Below are positions 25,357 through 33,205 of a stretch of 36,782 nucleotides of DNA, one piece after another. Both the position numbers and the translations under genes were made by a program. Source of the stretch: an uncultured Desulfovibrio sp. (GTDB lineage Bacteria > Desulfobacterota > Desulfovibrionia > Desulfovibrionales > Desulfovibrionaceae); assembly GCA_937926875.1 (NCBI GenBank), contig CALBAX010000005.1, positions 1 to 36,782 of the forward strand. Reading direction: 5' to 3'. Numbering within the stretch: position 1 is the first letter of the stretch; the number at the start of each line of letters is the position of its first letter. The notes below the pieces were generated by a model that saw nothing but the letters and a program-made list of their open reading frames with translations, did no database searches and was not told the DNA's origin.

Positions 25357-26595
25357 ATGACACGAATTCCCGTCCGTCCCTGGGCCCTCGTTCTGGCCGC
25401 AGGACAGGGCAAGCGCCTGTCCGCCGCCACAGGCGGCTACTCCAAACAGTTTTTGCTCTGGAAAGGGGTTCCCCTTTACTGGCATTCAGCCCGCACTCTG
25501 GCCCGTTCCGGGGCCGTGGCGGGCCTTGTTTTTGTCTTTCCCCAGGATCGTCTGGAGGAAGAGGAACAGCGCCTGGCCCAGCTGGCCCGCGATGAGGATC
25601 CCGGTATCCCCTGGCTGGCCGTGGCCGGCGGGGCGGAACGGCAGGACTCCGTGCGTCACGGGCTGGCCGCCCTGCCCAGGGAAGCCACGCATGTGCTGGT
25701 GCACGACAGCGCACGCCCCTTCATGAGCGCGGCCCTCGTCCACCGGGTGTGCGATGCGCTCGCCGCAGGTGCGGTGGCCGTCATCCCGGGCCTTGCCGTC
25801 ACGGATACCATAAAGGTCGTCTGCGACGATCTTGTGACGGACACGCCGCCCCGTGCCCGGCTGCGTGCCGTGCAGACCCCCCAGGGATTTGCCCTTTCTC
25901 CCCTGCTGGCCGCCCACGATGCCTCCCGCCAGGAAAGCGCCGCCGGACGCGCGGCCACGGACGATGCCGCCCTGATGGAAGCCCACGGGCACCCCGTACT
26001 GGTGGTGCCGGGCGAAGCCGCCAATATCAAGATCACCCATCCCGAGGACCTTGCCTTGCTGGAAGAACGCTCCCCCGTCATGCCGGTGCCGCGCGTGGGC
26101 ATGGGCTACGACGTCCACCGCTACGGCAGCGGCCGCCCCATGAAGCTGGGCGGCATCATCATCCCCAATGCTCCCGAGGTCATCGCCCATTCCGACGGCG
26201 ACGTCCTGCTCCATGCCCTGATGGATGCCCTGCTGGGCTGTGCGGCCCTGGGCGACATCGGCCGTCTTTTCCCTGATGCCGATGCCCGTTTCGACAATAT
26301 TTCCTCTGCTGTCCTTCTGGACGACGTACTGGAACGCTTCCGGGATGCCGGTCTGACCCTCTGCCACGTGGACCTGACCGTCGTGGCCCAGACCCCCAAA
26401 CTGGCTCCCCACCGTGAAGAGATCCGCAAGAACGTGGCCCGTCTGCTGGGCCTGGGCACGGACTCGGTCAACATCAAGGCCACCACGGAAGAAAAGCTGG
26501 GCTTCACCGGTGCCTGTGAAGGCATCAAGGCCTATGCCGTGGCCACGGCGTTCCAGCTTCCCCCTCACCCGCGCAACACCAAGGAAATGGCATGA
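25357..26595 (+). CDS. ispDF: Bifunctional IspD/IspF (MEP pathway)
   Basis: Fused enzyme of the non-mevalonate isoprenoid pathway, 412 aa. The IspD part (about residues 1-245) transfers CMP to methylerythritol phosphate; it shows LAAGQGKRL, SKQF in place of the usual PKQF, VLVHDSARPF and AVQTPQGF. The IspF part (about 247-405) cyclises CDP-ME phosphate to MEcPP; it has GMGYDVHRYG, HSDGDVLLHA, GDIGRLFPD and KATTEEKLGFTG, with the zinc ligands in DVH and the second histidine segment. The ATG at 25357 is used because an upstream in-frame start at 25282 lies inside rnpB. The ribosome site is weak. The stop overlaps the next gene as ATGA. Confidence 0.95.
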   Translation: MTRIPVRPWALVLAAGQGKRLSAATGGYSKQFLLWKGVPLYWHSARTLARSGAVAGLVFVFPQDRLEEEEQRLAQLARDEDPGIPWLAVAGGAERQDSVRHGLAALPREATHVLVHDSARPFMSAALVHRVCDALAAGAVAVIPGLAVTDTIKVVCDDLVTDTPPRARLRAVQTPQGFALSPLLAAHDASRQESAAGRAATDDAALMEAHGHPVLVVPGEAANIKITHPEDLALLEERSPVMPVPRVGMGYDVHRYGSGRPMKLGGIIIPNAPEVIAHSDGDVLLHALMDALLGCAALGDIGRLFPDADARFDNISSAVLLDDVLERFRDAGLTLCHVDLTVVAQTPKLAPHREEIRKNVARLLGLGTDSVNIKATTEEKLGFTGACEGIKAYAVATAFQLPPHPRNTKEMA

Positions 26596-28331
26596 CCCCC
26601 GAGCTGCACCGTCCCTGGTTCTCCCATTACGAACCGTCCGTTCCCCGTACCGTCACTGTCTTCGACCAGCCCCTGTACAGCCTGCTGGACGAGGCCGCCG
26701 CGCACTATCCCAAGCGTCCGGCCCTGATCTTCCAGAACACCCGCCTGAGCTACAAGGCCCTGCATGAGGCCGCGGAACGCTTTGCCGGGGCCCTGCGCCG
26801 CGCGGGCATCCAGCCGGGCCAGCGCGTGGCCGTCATGCTGCCCAACCTGCCCCAGACCATGATCGCCTTCTGGGGCGTGGTCAAATGCGGGGCCGTGGCC
26901 GTGATGGTCAACCCCCTCTACATGGAACGGGAGCTGCTCCAGAACCTCAATGACGCCGGTGCCGAATGCCTCGTCCTGCTGGACATGCTCTGGCCCCGCG
27001 TGGCCCCGTTGCGTGACCGTCTGCCCGTCAAGACCTATGTGGTCACCGGCATCGCCGACGCCCTTTCCTTCCCGCTGAACCTCATCTACCGTTTCACCAA
27101 GGGCCGCCAGAAAGCCGTCCCCATCCCCTATGATGACAAGGTCATCGCCTGGAAAGACTTCAGCAAGGGAGCCCAGCCCCTGAGCGAACCCATCGCCGAC
27201 CCGCAGAACACGCCCGCGCTGCTGCAATATACCGGCGGCACCACCGGCATCCCCAAGGGCGTGGCCCTGACCCACAGCAATCTGGGCACCAACTGCCGCC
27301 AGATCCTGAGCATCATCCAGGAGACCGCTGAAACGGAACACCGTTTCGTGGGCCTGCTGCCCTTCTTCCATGTCTACGGCCTGACCACGGGCCTGACCAT
27401 CCCGGCCGCCCTGGCCGCCACGGTGCTGCCCCTGCCCCGTTATGTGCCCCAGGACGTGCTGCACCTCATCGGCAAACACCGCCCCACGGTCTTCCCCGGT
27501 GCGCCCGCCGTCTACAGCTCGCTGCTGCAGCAAAAGACCCTGGGCCAGTACGACCTGACCTGCATCAAGCTCTGCATCTCCGGCTCCGCGCCCCTGCCCC
27601 GCGATACCTTCCGCCGCTTCCAGGAGCTGACCGGCGCCATCATCCTTGAAGGCTACGGCCTGACAGAAGCCTCGCCCATCACCCACATCAATCCCCGCGA
27701 AGACAGCAAGCAGAAGGAAGGCTCCATCGGCATGCCCCTGCCCGGCACCGATGCCCGCATCGTGGACAGCGAAAGCGGCACCGCTCCCCTGCCTGTGGGC
27801 AAGCTGGGGGAACTGGTCATCCGCGGCCCGCAGGTCATGCAGGGCTACTGGCACCTGCCCGACGAGACCGCCAGCGCCCTGCGCAACGGCTGGCTCTATA
27901 CCGGCGACCTGGCCGTCATGGACGAGGAAGGCTATTTCTTCATCATGGACCGCAAGAAGGACATGGTCATCGTGGGCGGCTACAACGTCTATCCGCGTGA
28001 AGTGGACGAAGTCCTGCTGGAGCACCCCGACGTGCTGGAAGGCGTGAGCGTCGGCATCCCCGACGGCGTGCGCGGCGAGGCCCTCAAAGCCTATATCGTG
28101 CCCCGTCCCGGCGTGGAACTGACCAAGGCAGACATCGTGGGCTGGTGTCGCCAGCGCCTGGCCTCCTACAAGGTGCCCCGCCTGGTGGAATTCCGCGAGG
28201 AACTGCCCAAGACCATCGTGGGCAAGGTCCTGCGTCGCGCCCTGCGTGAAGAAGAGATGGCCAAGCAGGCCAAGAAAGCTGCCCGCCACGCCGCCCGGCA
28301 GGACGATGCGGCAGCCACCAAGGAGGACTGA
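26592..28331 (+). CDS. Long-chain acyl-CoA synthetase (AMP-forming)
   Basis: A 579-aa ANL-superfamily ligase that activates fatty acids with ATP and CoA. Motifs include YTGGTTGIPKG (about residues 213-223, P-loop), FFHVYGL, GYGLTEASP (about 354-362), YTGDLAVMDEEGY, GGYNVYPREVDEVL and the C-terminal LPKTIVGKVLRR with the catalytic lysine. Substrate length is assigned by overall FadD-like sequence only. The start overlaps the ispDF stop (ATGA) and the stop overlaps dtd (TGATG), so the three genes are translationally coupled. The C-terminus has an extra Ala/Lys/Asp-rich tail of about 25 residues. Confidence 0.92.
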   Translation: MTPELHRPWFSHYEPSVPRTVTVFDQPLYSLLDEAAAHYPKRPALIFQNTRLSYKALHEAAERFAGALRRAGIQPGQRVAVMLPNLPQTMIAFWGVVKCGAVAVMVNPLYMERELLQNLNDAGAECLVLLDMLWPRVAPLRDRLPVKTYVVTGIADALSFPLNLIYRFTKGRQKAVPIPYDDKVIAWKDFSKGAQPLSEPIADPQNTPALLQYTGGTTGIPKGVALTHSNLGTNCRQILSIIQETAETEHRFVGLLPFFHVYGLTTGLTIPAALAATVLPLPRYVPQDVLHLIGKHRPTVFPGAPAVYSSLLQQKTLGQYDLTCIKLCISGSAPLPRDTFRRFQELTGAIILEGYGLTEASPITHINPREDSKQKEGSIGMPLPGTDARIVDSESGTAPLPVGKLGELVIRGPQVMQGYWHLPDETASALRNGWLYTGDLAVMDEEGYFFIMDRKKDMVIVGGYNVYPREVDEVLLEHPDVLEGVSVGIPDGVRGEALKAYIVPRPGVELTKADIVGWCRQRLASYKVPRLVEFREELPKTIVGKVLRRALREEEMAKQAKKAARHAARQDDAAATKED

Positions 28332-28822
28332 TGCGACTTCTGGTCCAACGTGTCCTTGAAGCGGCCGTCACGGTGGACGGCCAGACCACCGGTGCCATCG
28401 GCAAGGGCCTGCTGGTCATGACCGGCTTTGGCGATGAGGACGGCCCGGACTTCCACCACAGCCCTGTTTTTGAAGGCATGGCGCGCAAGCTGCTGGATCT
28501 GCGCATCTTCCCCGGCGAAGGAGACCGCTGCGACAAATTCGACCGCTCCGCCCGGGACTCTGGAGCCGGCGTTTTGCTGGTGCCACAGTTCACCCTGTAT
28601 GCCGACTGCCGCAAGGGCCGCCGCCCCTCCTTCTCCCATGCCGGCGATCCTGCCTGGTCCCGCGAGATGTTCGACCGCTTCACCCGAAAAGTCAGCGAGG
28701 AAAGCGGCCGCCCCGTGCCTACGGGCGTGTTCGGCGCGGACATGCGCGTCCACCTCGTCAACTGGGGCCCCGTGACCATATGGCTGGACTCCCGCGAGGT
28801 GCTGCCGCATCTGTACCTTTAA
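28331..28822 (+). CDS. dtd: D-aminoacyl-tRNA deacylase
   Basis: A 163-aa DTD-fold enzyme that removes D-amino acids and glycine from mischarged tRNAs, protecting translation. It starts MRLLVQRVLEAAVTVDG as expected. The two cross-subunit active-site motifs are present but modified: PQFTLYAD where the usual form is SQFTL, and NWGPVTIWLDS for NxGPxT. KGRRPSF and the dimer-interface segments are intact. The Ser to Pro change recalls the PQxTL motif of the animal paralogue ATD, but the rest is a normal bacterial DTD, so I keep the name. The ATG overlaps the acyl-CoA synthetase stop by one base. It ends the plus-strand operon. Confidence 0.93.
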   Translation: MRLLVQRVLEAAVTVDGQTTGAIGKGLLVMTGFGDEDGPDFHHSPVFEGMARKLLDLRIFPGEGDRCDKFDRSARDSGAGVLLVPQFTLYADCRKGRRPSFSHAGDPAWSREMFDRFTRKVSEESGRPVPTGVFGADMRVHLVNWGPVTIWLDSREVLPHLYL

Positions 28823-28970
28823 GGCGGCAAGGAGTATCCCTCTTCCTCGCGTGAAAGTCCTCTTCCAAGGCCAGTGCCGCTCTTGCAGCCTGTAACGTCC
28901 GCGACGAACGGGGTACAGGCCGACCGGCATCCGGTCGCTCCTCTTCCCCATACGCTTTCCCCAAAGCCAT

Positions 28971-29000
28971 AAAAAGGACAGCCATACGGCTGTCCTTTTT
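28971..29000. terminator. Two-way intrinsic terminator
   Basis: AAAAAGGACAGCC (28971-28983) and GGCTGTCCTTTTT (28988-29000): perfect 13-bp stem, 4-nt loop, A and T runs on both sides. It serves dtd on plus and could stop rnc on minus. Confidence 0.93.
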
Positions 29001-29072
29001 ATGATCTCCCATCCAGCGGATACTGCCAGCAAAAGAGAAAGAAGAAGAAAAAAAAAGAAGAGAGAGAAAAAA

Positions 29073-29108
29073 AGCCTGACCAGCACAGGCCAGGCTCAAC
29101 ATTTTTTT
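29073..29108 (+). terminator. Possible second plus-strand terminator
   Basis: AGCCTG (29073-29078) can pair with CAGGCT (29091-29096), or GCCTG with the nearer CAGGC (29086-29090). CAACA and seven T (29102-29108) follow. The stem is short and has two competing pairings. Confidence 0.35.
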
Positions 29109-29194
29109 GGGGGACCATCAGTAGCGGCAACTTTGCCACAGGCAGCCACCCATCATCCTCCATAGCAAAGCGCGTTTGGGAGGGATGGGGGAGC

Positions 29195-29252
29195 TTGAGG
29201 GGGGAAGGGAACCTTTTGGCTGGCGCACAAAAAGGTTCCCTTCCCCCCTCAA
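29195..29252. repeat. 23-bp perfect inverted repeat with 12-nt loop
   Basis: TTGAGGGGGGAAGGGAACC followed by TTTT (29195-29217) is the exact reverse complement of 29230-29252; the loop 29218-29229 is GGCTGGCGCACA. No T run follows on either strand, so it is more than a plain terminator. It lies 20 nt past the rnc stop codon, so rnc mRNA would carry it at its 3' end, as a perfect RNA duplex of the kind RNase III cuts. Confidence 0.85.
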
Positions 29253-29271
29253 AAAACATCCACCCTGCAGC

Positions 29272-30003
29272 CTATTCCCGTTCATCCAGCGCACACAGGG
29301 CCAGACGGGCGGCCTCCTGTTCGGCCTTCTTGCAGCTGCTGCCGCTGGCCATGAACTGCTGCCCCGAAGGCAGGGAGACCTGCACGGTGAAGTGCCGGGC
29401 GTGTTCCGGGCCTTCACAGGCCAGGGTCGTATAGACAGGACGGTCGTGGAAAAGGGCCACCGAGCGTTCCTGCAAACTGGTCTTGAAATCCTTGGTCTTG
29501 GGCTTGCCCACGCTGACCTCGTCCAGCAGCGTCCCGAAGATGCGGGCCACGACCTTCTGGGCCGCGGCATAGCCGCCGTCCTCGTACACGGAGGCCAGCA
29601 CGGCTTCGAACACATCGCTGAGCACGGCGTCACGGCTGCGGCCGCCCTGCTGTTCCTCGCCGCGTCCCAGGCGCAACAGCTGGTCGATGCCCGTTTCCCG
29701 GGCCCGCTGGGCCAGGCTGGCGGTACCCACCAGCTGGGAACGCACACGGGTCATGTCCCCCTCCCGGGCCTGTGGGAAGCGCGTGAACAGCTCCCACGAG
29801 ATGCACAGTTCAAGGACGGCGTCGCCCAGGAACTCCAGACGCTCGTTGTGCGCCTGACCCAGGCCGTGTTCATTGGCCCACGAGCTGTGGGTCAGGGCCA
29901 GGGCCACCCGTTCCGGGCGTGAAAAATGGTAGTCAAGGATATGTTCGATGCGTTCCAGATCCGCGGCCGAGATGCTGAGGTCGAGTTTCTTGCTGTGTTC
30001 CAT
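29272..30003 (-). CDS. rnc: Ribonuclease III
   Basis: Double-strand-specific endonuclease for rRNA processing and mRNA turnover; 243 aa. The nuclease domain holds THSSWANE, the signature ERLEFLGDAVLEL and a second acidic site LSDVFEAVLASVY, giving the four metal-binding acidic residues. The C-terminal double-stranded RNA-binding domain (about residues 170-240) contains DFKTSLQE and ASGSSCKKAEQEAA. The ATG at 30003 is chosen; an in-frame TTG at 30033 would add ten residues that do not match the family. The ATG has no ribosome site, and a candidate -10 ends 7 nt before it, so the mRNA may be leaderless. It is divergent from the gene at 30147. Confidence 0.96.
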   Translation of the reverse strand: MEHSKKLDLSISAADLERIEHILDYHFSRPERVALALTHSSWANEHGLGQAHNERLEFLGDAVLELCISWELFTRFPQAREGDMTRVRSQLVGTASLAQRARETGIDQLLRLGRGEEQQGGRSRDAVLSDVFEAVLASVYEDGGYAAAQKVVARIFGTLLDEVSVGKPKTKDFKTSLQERSVALFHDRPVYTTLACEGPEHARHFTVQVSLPSGQQFMASGSSCKKAEQEAARLALCALDERE

Positions 30004-30010
30004 GCGCAGC

Positions 30011-30038
30011 AGTCTAGTCACTTCAGGCCGCAAGGCAA
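30011..30038 (-). promoter_or_regulatory. rnc: Candidate promoter giving a leaderless rnc mRNA
   Basis: Minus strand: TTGCCT (30038-30033), 16-bp spacer, TAGACT (30016-30011). Seven bases later is the rnc ATG, so transcription would start at or next to its A. Confidence 0.35.
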
Positions 30039-30049
30039 CAGAAATTTTC

Positions 30050-30078
30050 TTGACACCCGGCCTTTCAGCGCCTACCTA
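30050..30078 (+). promoter_or_regulatory. Candidate sigma70 promoter for the gene at 30147
   Basis: TTGACA (30050-30055), 17-bp spacer, TACCTA (30073-30078). The -35 is perfect and the -10 poor. The leader would be about 60 nt. Confidence 0.45.
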
Positions 30079-30146
30079 TTTGGAGCAAAATTCAGAGACT
30101 TCCGCATGTCCGGCCGTCATACGGCCCCATGCTGCGAGGAGACATT

Positions 30147-30482
30147 ATGGCTTACGATATCCGCCTCATGAAGCTGGTGACCGGTGAGATGGTCATCGGC
30201 AAGTACGACGCCGAAAAGGACTGCCTCAACGAAGTGGCCAGCCTGCAGAGCATCCCCACCCAGCAGGGCATGCAGATGATGCTCCTGCCCTACGGCTATC
30301 CTTTCGAGCCCAATTTCACCGGCACCCTGGAAGGCCGCCACTTCCTGTACCGCTACGCCGATACCCCCAAGGAACTGCAGGACAAGTACATCGAAGCCTG
30401 CACCAACCTCACCGTGGCCGGCGGCCTGGGCAAGCTGAGCTTCGGCCCCTCCGTGCAGCCCGGCAGCGGCCTCATCAAGTAG
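30147..30482 (+). CDS. Small protein resembling LSm/Sm-fold proteins (111 aa)
   Basis: Not a gene I can name. GAGGAG (30135-30140) precedes the ATG at 30147; an in-frame ATG at 30129 lacks a site. The first 50 residues, with RLMKLVTGEMVIGKY, a short acidic turn and a beta-rich stretch leading to IPTQQGMQMMLLPYG, look like the strand order of short Sm-like proteins known from cyanophages and some bacteria (LVTGExVIGK, then PTQxGxQ). The rest (TLEGRHFLYRYADTP, DKYIEACTNL) is helical. It has no signal peptide and two cysteines. It has its own candidate promoter and terminator and is therefore monocistronic, divergent from rnc. An RNA-related role is only a hypothesis. Confidence 0.8.
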   Translation: MAYDIRLMKLVTGEMVIGKYDAEKDCLNEVASLQSIPTQQGMQMMLLPYGYPFEPNFTGTLEGRHFLYRYADTPKELQDKYIEACTNLTVAGGLGKLSFGPSVQPGSGLIK

Positions 30483-30503
30483 CCCGTTTTCCATCAGGTT
30501 TCC

Positions 30504-30528
30504 GGGGCGGCATCTGCCGCCCTTTTTT
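30504..30528 (+). terminator. Intrinsic terminator of the LSm-like gene
   Basis: GGGCGGC / GCCGCCC, 7 bp, loop ATCT, followed by TTTTTT (30523-30528). Confidence 0.9.
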
Positions 30529-30551
30529 GTATCCAGCCAACAGGGATGTTT

Positions 30552-33194
30552 ATGCGCGCACTGCTCCCCATTCTGCCCCGCCCCAGCCGCTACGCCGGCA
30601 TCGAAGAGGGCGCCTGCCACAAAGACCCTGCCCAGGTTCGCCTGCGTGTGGGCCTGGCCTTTCCCGATACCTATGAAGTCGGCATGTCCTATCTGGGGCA
30701 GAAGATCCTTTACGGTATCGTCAACAGCCACGAACGCTGGTGGGCCGAACGGGTCATGGCCCCGGAACGCGAAGCGGGCGACATCCTGCGGCAGCACGGC
30801 TGCCCGCTGGGCACGCTGGAATCCGGCACGCCGCTGCGCGACCTGCACTGTCTTTCCTTCTCCATCACCCACGAGCTGTGCTATACCAACGTGCTCTACA
30901 TGCTGGAGCTGGGCAACATCCCCCTGCGCACGGCCGACAGGCCGCAGGATCTGCGCCGGTGCCCGCTGGTCATCGCCGGTGGCGGCGCGCTGCTGAGTGC
31001 CGAACCGCTGGCTCCTTTCATCGACCTGATGGTGCTGGGCGACGGCGAAGAATCCCTGCCCGACGTGCTGCGCCTGCTGGAGCAGGCCCTGGACGAGGGC
31101 TGGACGCGTGACCGCTGTCTGGAAGAGGCCCGCCACATCCCCGGCGTCTACATCCCGTCTTTCTTCACTCCTGATGCAGAAGGCCGTCTGCGGCCTCGTT
31201 TTGCCGACCACGCCAGGCCCTCGCGCCGCATCGTGGCCGACTTCGACAAAGTGGCCTACCCCACCAGCCAGGTGGTGCCCATCGGCGCGGTGCACAACCG
31301 CCTGTCGCTGGAGATCGCCCGCGGCTGTACGCGCGGCTGCCGCTTCTGCCACGCGGGCATGGTCTACCGTCCCGTGCGGGAACGTTCGCTGGACACCATC
31401 ACCGGCCTGCTGGACGACTGCCTGAAAAAGACGGGCTTCGACGAGATCTCCTTCCTTTCGTTGAGCACGGGCGACTTTTCCGCGCTCAAGACCCTGAGCC
31501 ACGGCGTGCTGGGCCGATGTGCACAGGAACACATCAGCCTTTCGCTGCCTTCGTTGCGCGTGGGCTCCATCGACGACGAGATCATGCAGCGCATGTCCGA
31601 CCTGCGCCGCACGGGCTGTACCCTGGCCCCCGAAGCGGGCAGCCAGCGTCTGCGCGACGTCATCAACAAGGGCGTCACCGAGGAGCAGGTGCTGCTGCAT
31701 GTGCAAAAGCTGCTGGAATACGGCTGGCGTCAGGTCAAGCTCTATTTCATGATCGGCCTGCCCACCGAGACTGACGAGGATCTCAGGGCCATCGCCGACC
31801 TCTGCCGCAAGGTGCGCGACGCCGCAGGCAAGGGCAATCCCCGCCTCCAGGTCACGGCCGCGCTCTCGCCCTTCGTGCCCAAGCCCTTCACGCCCTTCCA
31901 GTGGGTGGAACAGATCAGCCGGGAAGAGATCCAGCGCCGTGTGCAGCTGGTGCGCAACGAATTCAAGGGACAGAAATTCCTCAAGCTGCGCTGGCACGAA
32001 CCGGCCATGAGCCATCTGGAAGGCATCCTTTCCCGGGCTGACCGCCGTCTGGCCGATGTGGTGGAGAAGGTCTACCGCAAGGGCGGCATCTTCACCAGCT
32101 GGATCGAAGGTTTCGACCTGGCCCCCTGGCTGGAGGCCCTGGAAGAATGCGGCCTGACCGCCGACGAATTCACCCGGGCCCGCAGCATGGACGAATACCT
32201 GCCCTGGGAACATCTGGAGGCCGGCATCTCGCCCGAATTCCTGCGCCGCGAATACGAACGGGCGCTGGCGGGCAAGGTCACGGAAGACTGCCGCTACCAT
32301 GCCTGCCGCCAGTGCGGCGCCTGTGACACCAAGGCCGGGCCTTCGCGCATGCCCCACGCCAGCCGGGATGAGGACGGCCAGCCGCTGGCACACCACAACC
32401 GCCTGGTCTTCCCCCAGCGTGACCAGCAGGCCCACCAGCCCGCCCGCGACGAGGAAGGGCGCATCATCTGCCGCACCCACGAGAACAAGCCGCCGCAGAT
32501 CGCGCCGGAACTGGCCGTCAAGGCCGTCCAGTACCGCGTCTGGCATACCAAGACCGGCGGCAGCTCCTACCTCAGCCAGCTGGAGCTGCAGGCCATCCTC
32601 GACCGCGCCCTGCGCCGTGCCGACCTGCCCATGGCCTTTTCGCAGGGCTTCCATCCCATGCCGCTGATGTCCTTTGGCCGGGCCCTGCCGGTGGGCATGG
32701 AAAGCCGGGCCGAATGGTTCGCCATCACCCTGCGCGCGCCCATGCCCGCTGCCGAGGTCCACGCCCGTCTGGCCGCGGCCCTGCCCACGGGCATGGCCGT
32801 CATCCGCGTGGAGGAGGTGGACAGGAGCCGCCGCACGGAACAGTCCGTGGCCGAGACCTTCCGCCTGCGTACCGGCGGCATCGACGGCGAAGGGCTCCCG
32901 ATGGCAGCCGTACGTGACTGCTTCACGGCCTTTGCCGCGCAGGAAAGCGTCATGCTGACCCGCGAGACCAAGAAGGGCCCGCGCACCAGCGACATCCGCC
33001 GCCACCTGCTGCGCTGGAAGGAACTGGAGGATGGCAGCCTGGAATTCAGCCTGGACTGGAGCGACGGTTACCTTTCGCCCCTGCTGCTCTGCACCAGCAT
33101 CTGCGCCTCATTGGGTGACGAGCCCCGCCTGCGGGCGCTGCTGCGCCTGAGCAAGACGGCCCAGCATTTCGCGGACGGCCAGGTCTGTCCGTAA
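30552..33194 (+). CDS. Radical SAM protein (TIGR03960-like) fused to a DUF2344/TIGR03936 domain
   Basis: An 880-aa soluble protein. An N-terminal B12-binding-like domain (about residues 30-200, with VGLAFPDTYEVGMSYLG) precedes the radical SAM core with CTRGCRFC, cysteines 259, 263 and 266, and LAPEAGSQRLR and YFMIGLPTETDED later. A short Cys-rich link, CRYHACRQCGAC, lies near 580-590. From about 658 a DUF2344 domain begins (VQYRVWHTKTGG, then AFSQGFHPMP). In many bacteria these are two adjacent genes; here they are one. Reaction unknown. The ATG at 30552 with AGGG at 6 nt is preferred; an ATG at 30546 would add two residues. Confidence 0.9.
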   Translation: MRALLPILPRPSRYAGIEEGACHKDPAQVRLRVGLAFPDTYEVGMSYLGQKILYGIVNSHERWWAERVMAPEREAGDILRQHGCPLGTLESGTPLRDLHCLSFSITHELCYTNVLYMLELGNIPLRTADRPQDLRRCPLVIAGGGALLSAEPLAPFIDLMVLGDGEESLPDVLRLLEQALDEGWTRDRCLEEARHIPGVYIPSFFTPDAEGRLRPRFADHARPSRRIVADFDKVAYPTSQVVPIGAVHNRLSLEIARGCTRGCRFCHAGMVYRPVRERSLDTITGLLDDCLKKTGFDEISFLSLSTGDFSALKTLSHGVLGRCAQEHISLSLPSLRVGSIDDEIMQRMSDLRRTGCTLAPEAGSQRLRDVINKGVTEEQVLLHVQKLLEYGWRQVKLYFMIGLPTETDEDLRAIADLCRKVRDAAGKGNPRLQVTAALSPFVPKPFTPFQWVEQISREEIQRRVQLVRNEFKGQKFLKLRWHEPAMSHLEGILSRADRRLADVVEKVYRKGGIFTSWIEGFDLAPWLEALEECGLTADEFTRARSMDEYLPWEHLEAGISPEFLRREYERALAGKVTEDCRYHACRQCGACDTKAGPSRMPHASRDEDGQPLAHHNRLVFPQRDQQAHQPARDEEGRIICRTHENKPPQIAPELAVKAVQYRVWHTKTGGSSYLSQLELQAILDRALRRADLPMAFSQGFHPMPLMSFGRALPVGMESRAEWFAITLRAPMPAAEVHARLAAALPTGMAVIRVEEVDRSRRTEQSVAETFRLRTGGIDGEGLPMAAVRDCFTAFAAQESVMLTRETKKGPRTSDIRRHLLRWKELEDGSLEFSLDWSDGYLSPLLLCTSICASLGDEPRLRALLRLSKTAQHFADGQVCP

Positions 33195-33205
33195 CATACC
33201 TTTTC

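Larger units (their letters stand above)
28823..29271. other. Gene-free interval between converging dtd and rnc
   Basis: No reading frame with a ribosome site is seen in these 449 nt. It contains, in order, an unassigned GC-rich stretch with a short CGACCGG/CCGGTCG repeat (28921-28936), a two-way terminator (28971-29000), a 44-nt purine run (29031-29074), a GCCTG/CAGGC hairpin followed by seven T (29073-29108), and a large inverted repeat (29195-29252). Confidence 0.6.

Noticed and set aside
29031..29074. Microsatellite or CRISPR-like repeat
   Set aside because: The purine run has no regular repeat unit or spacers; no CRISPR array is seen anywhere in the window.
30117..33005. 962-aa open frame opposite the radical SAM gene
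   Set aside because: Composition (His, Gly, Ala, Gln rich, repetitive) is typical of antisense shadow frames, and the plus-strand gene has clear motifs.
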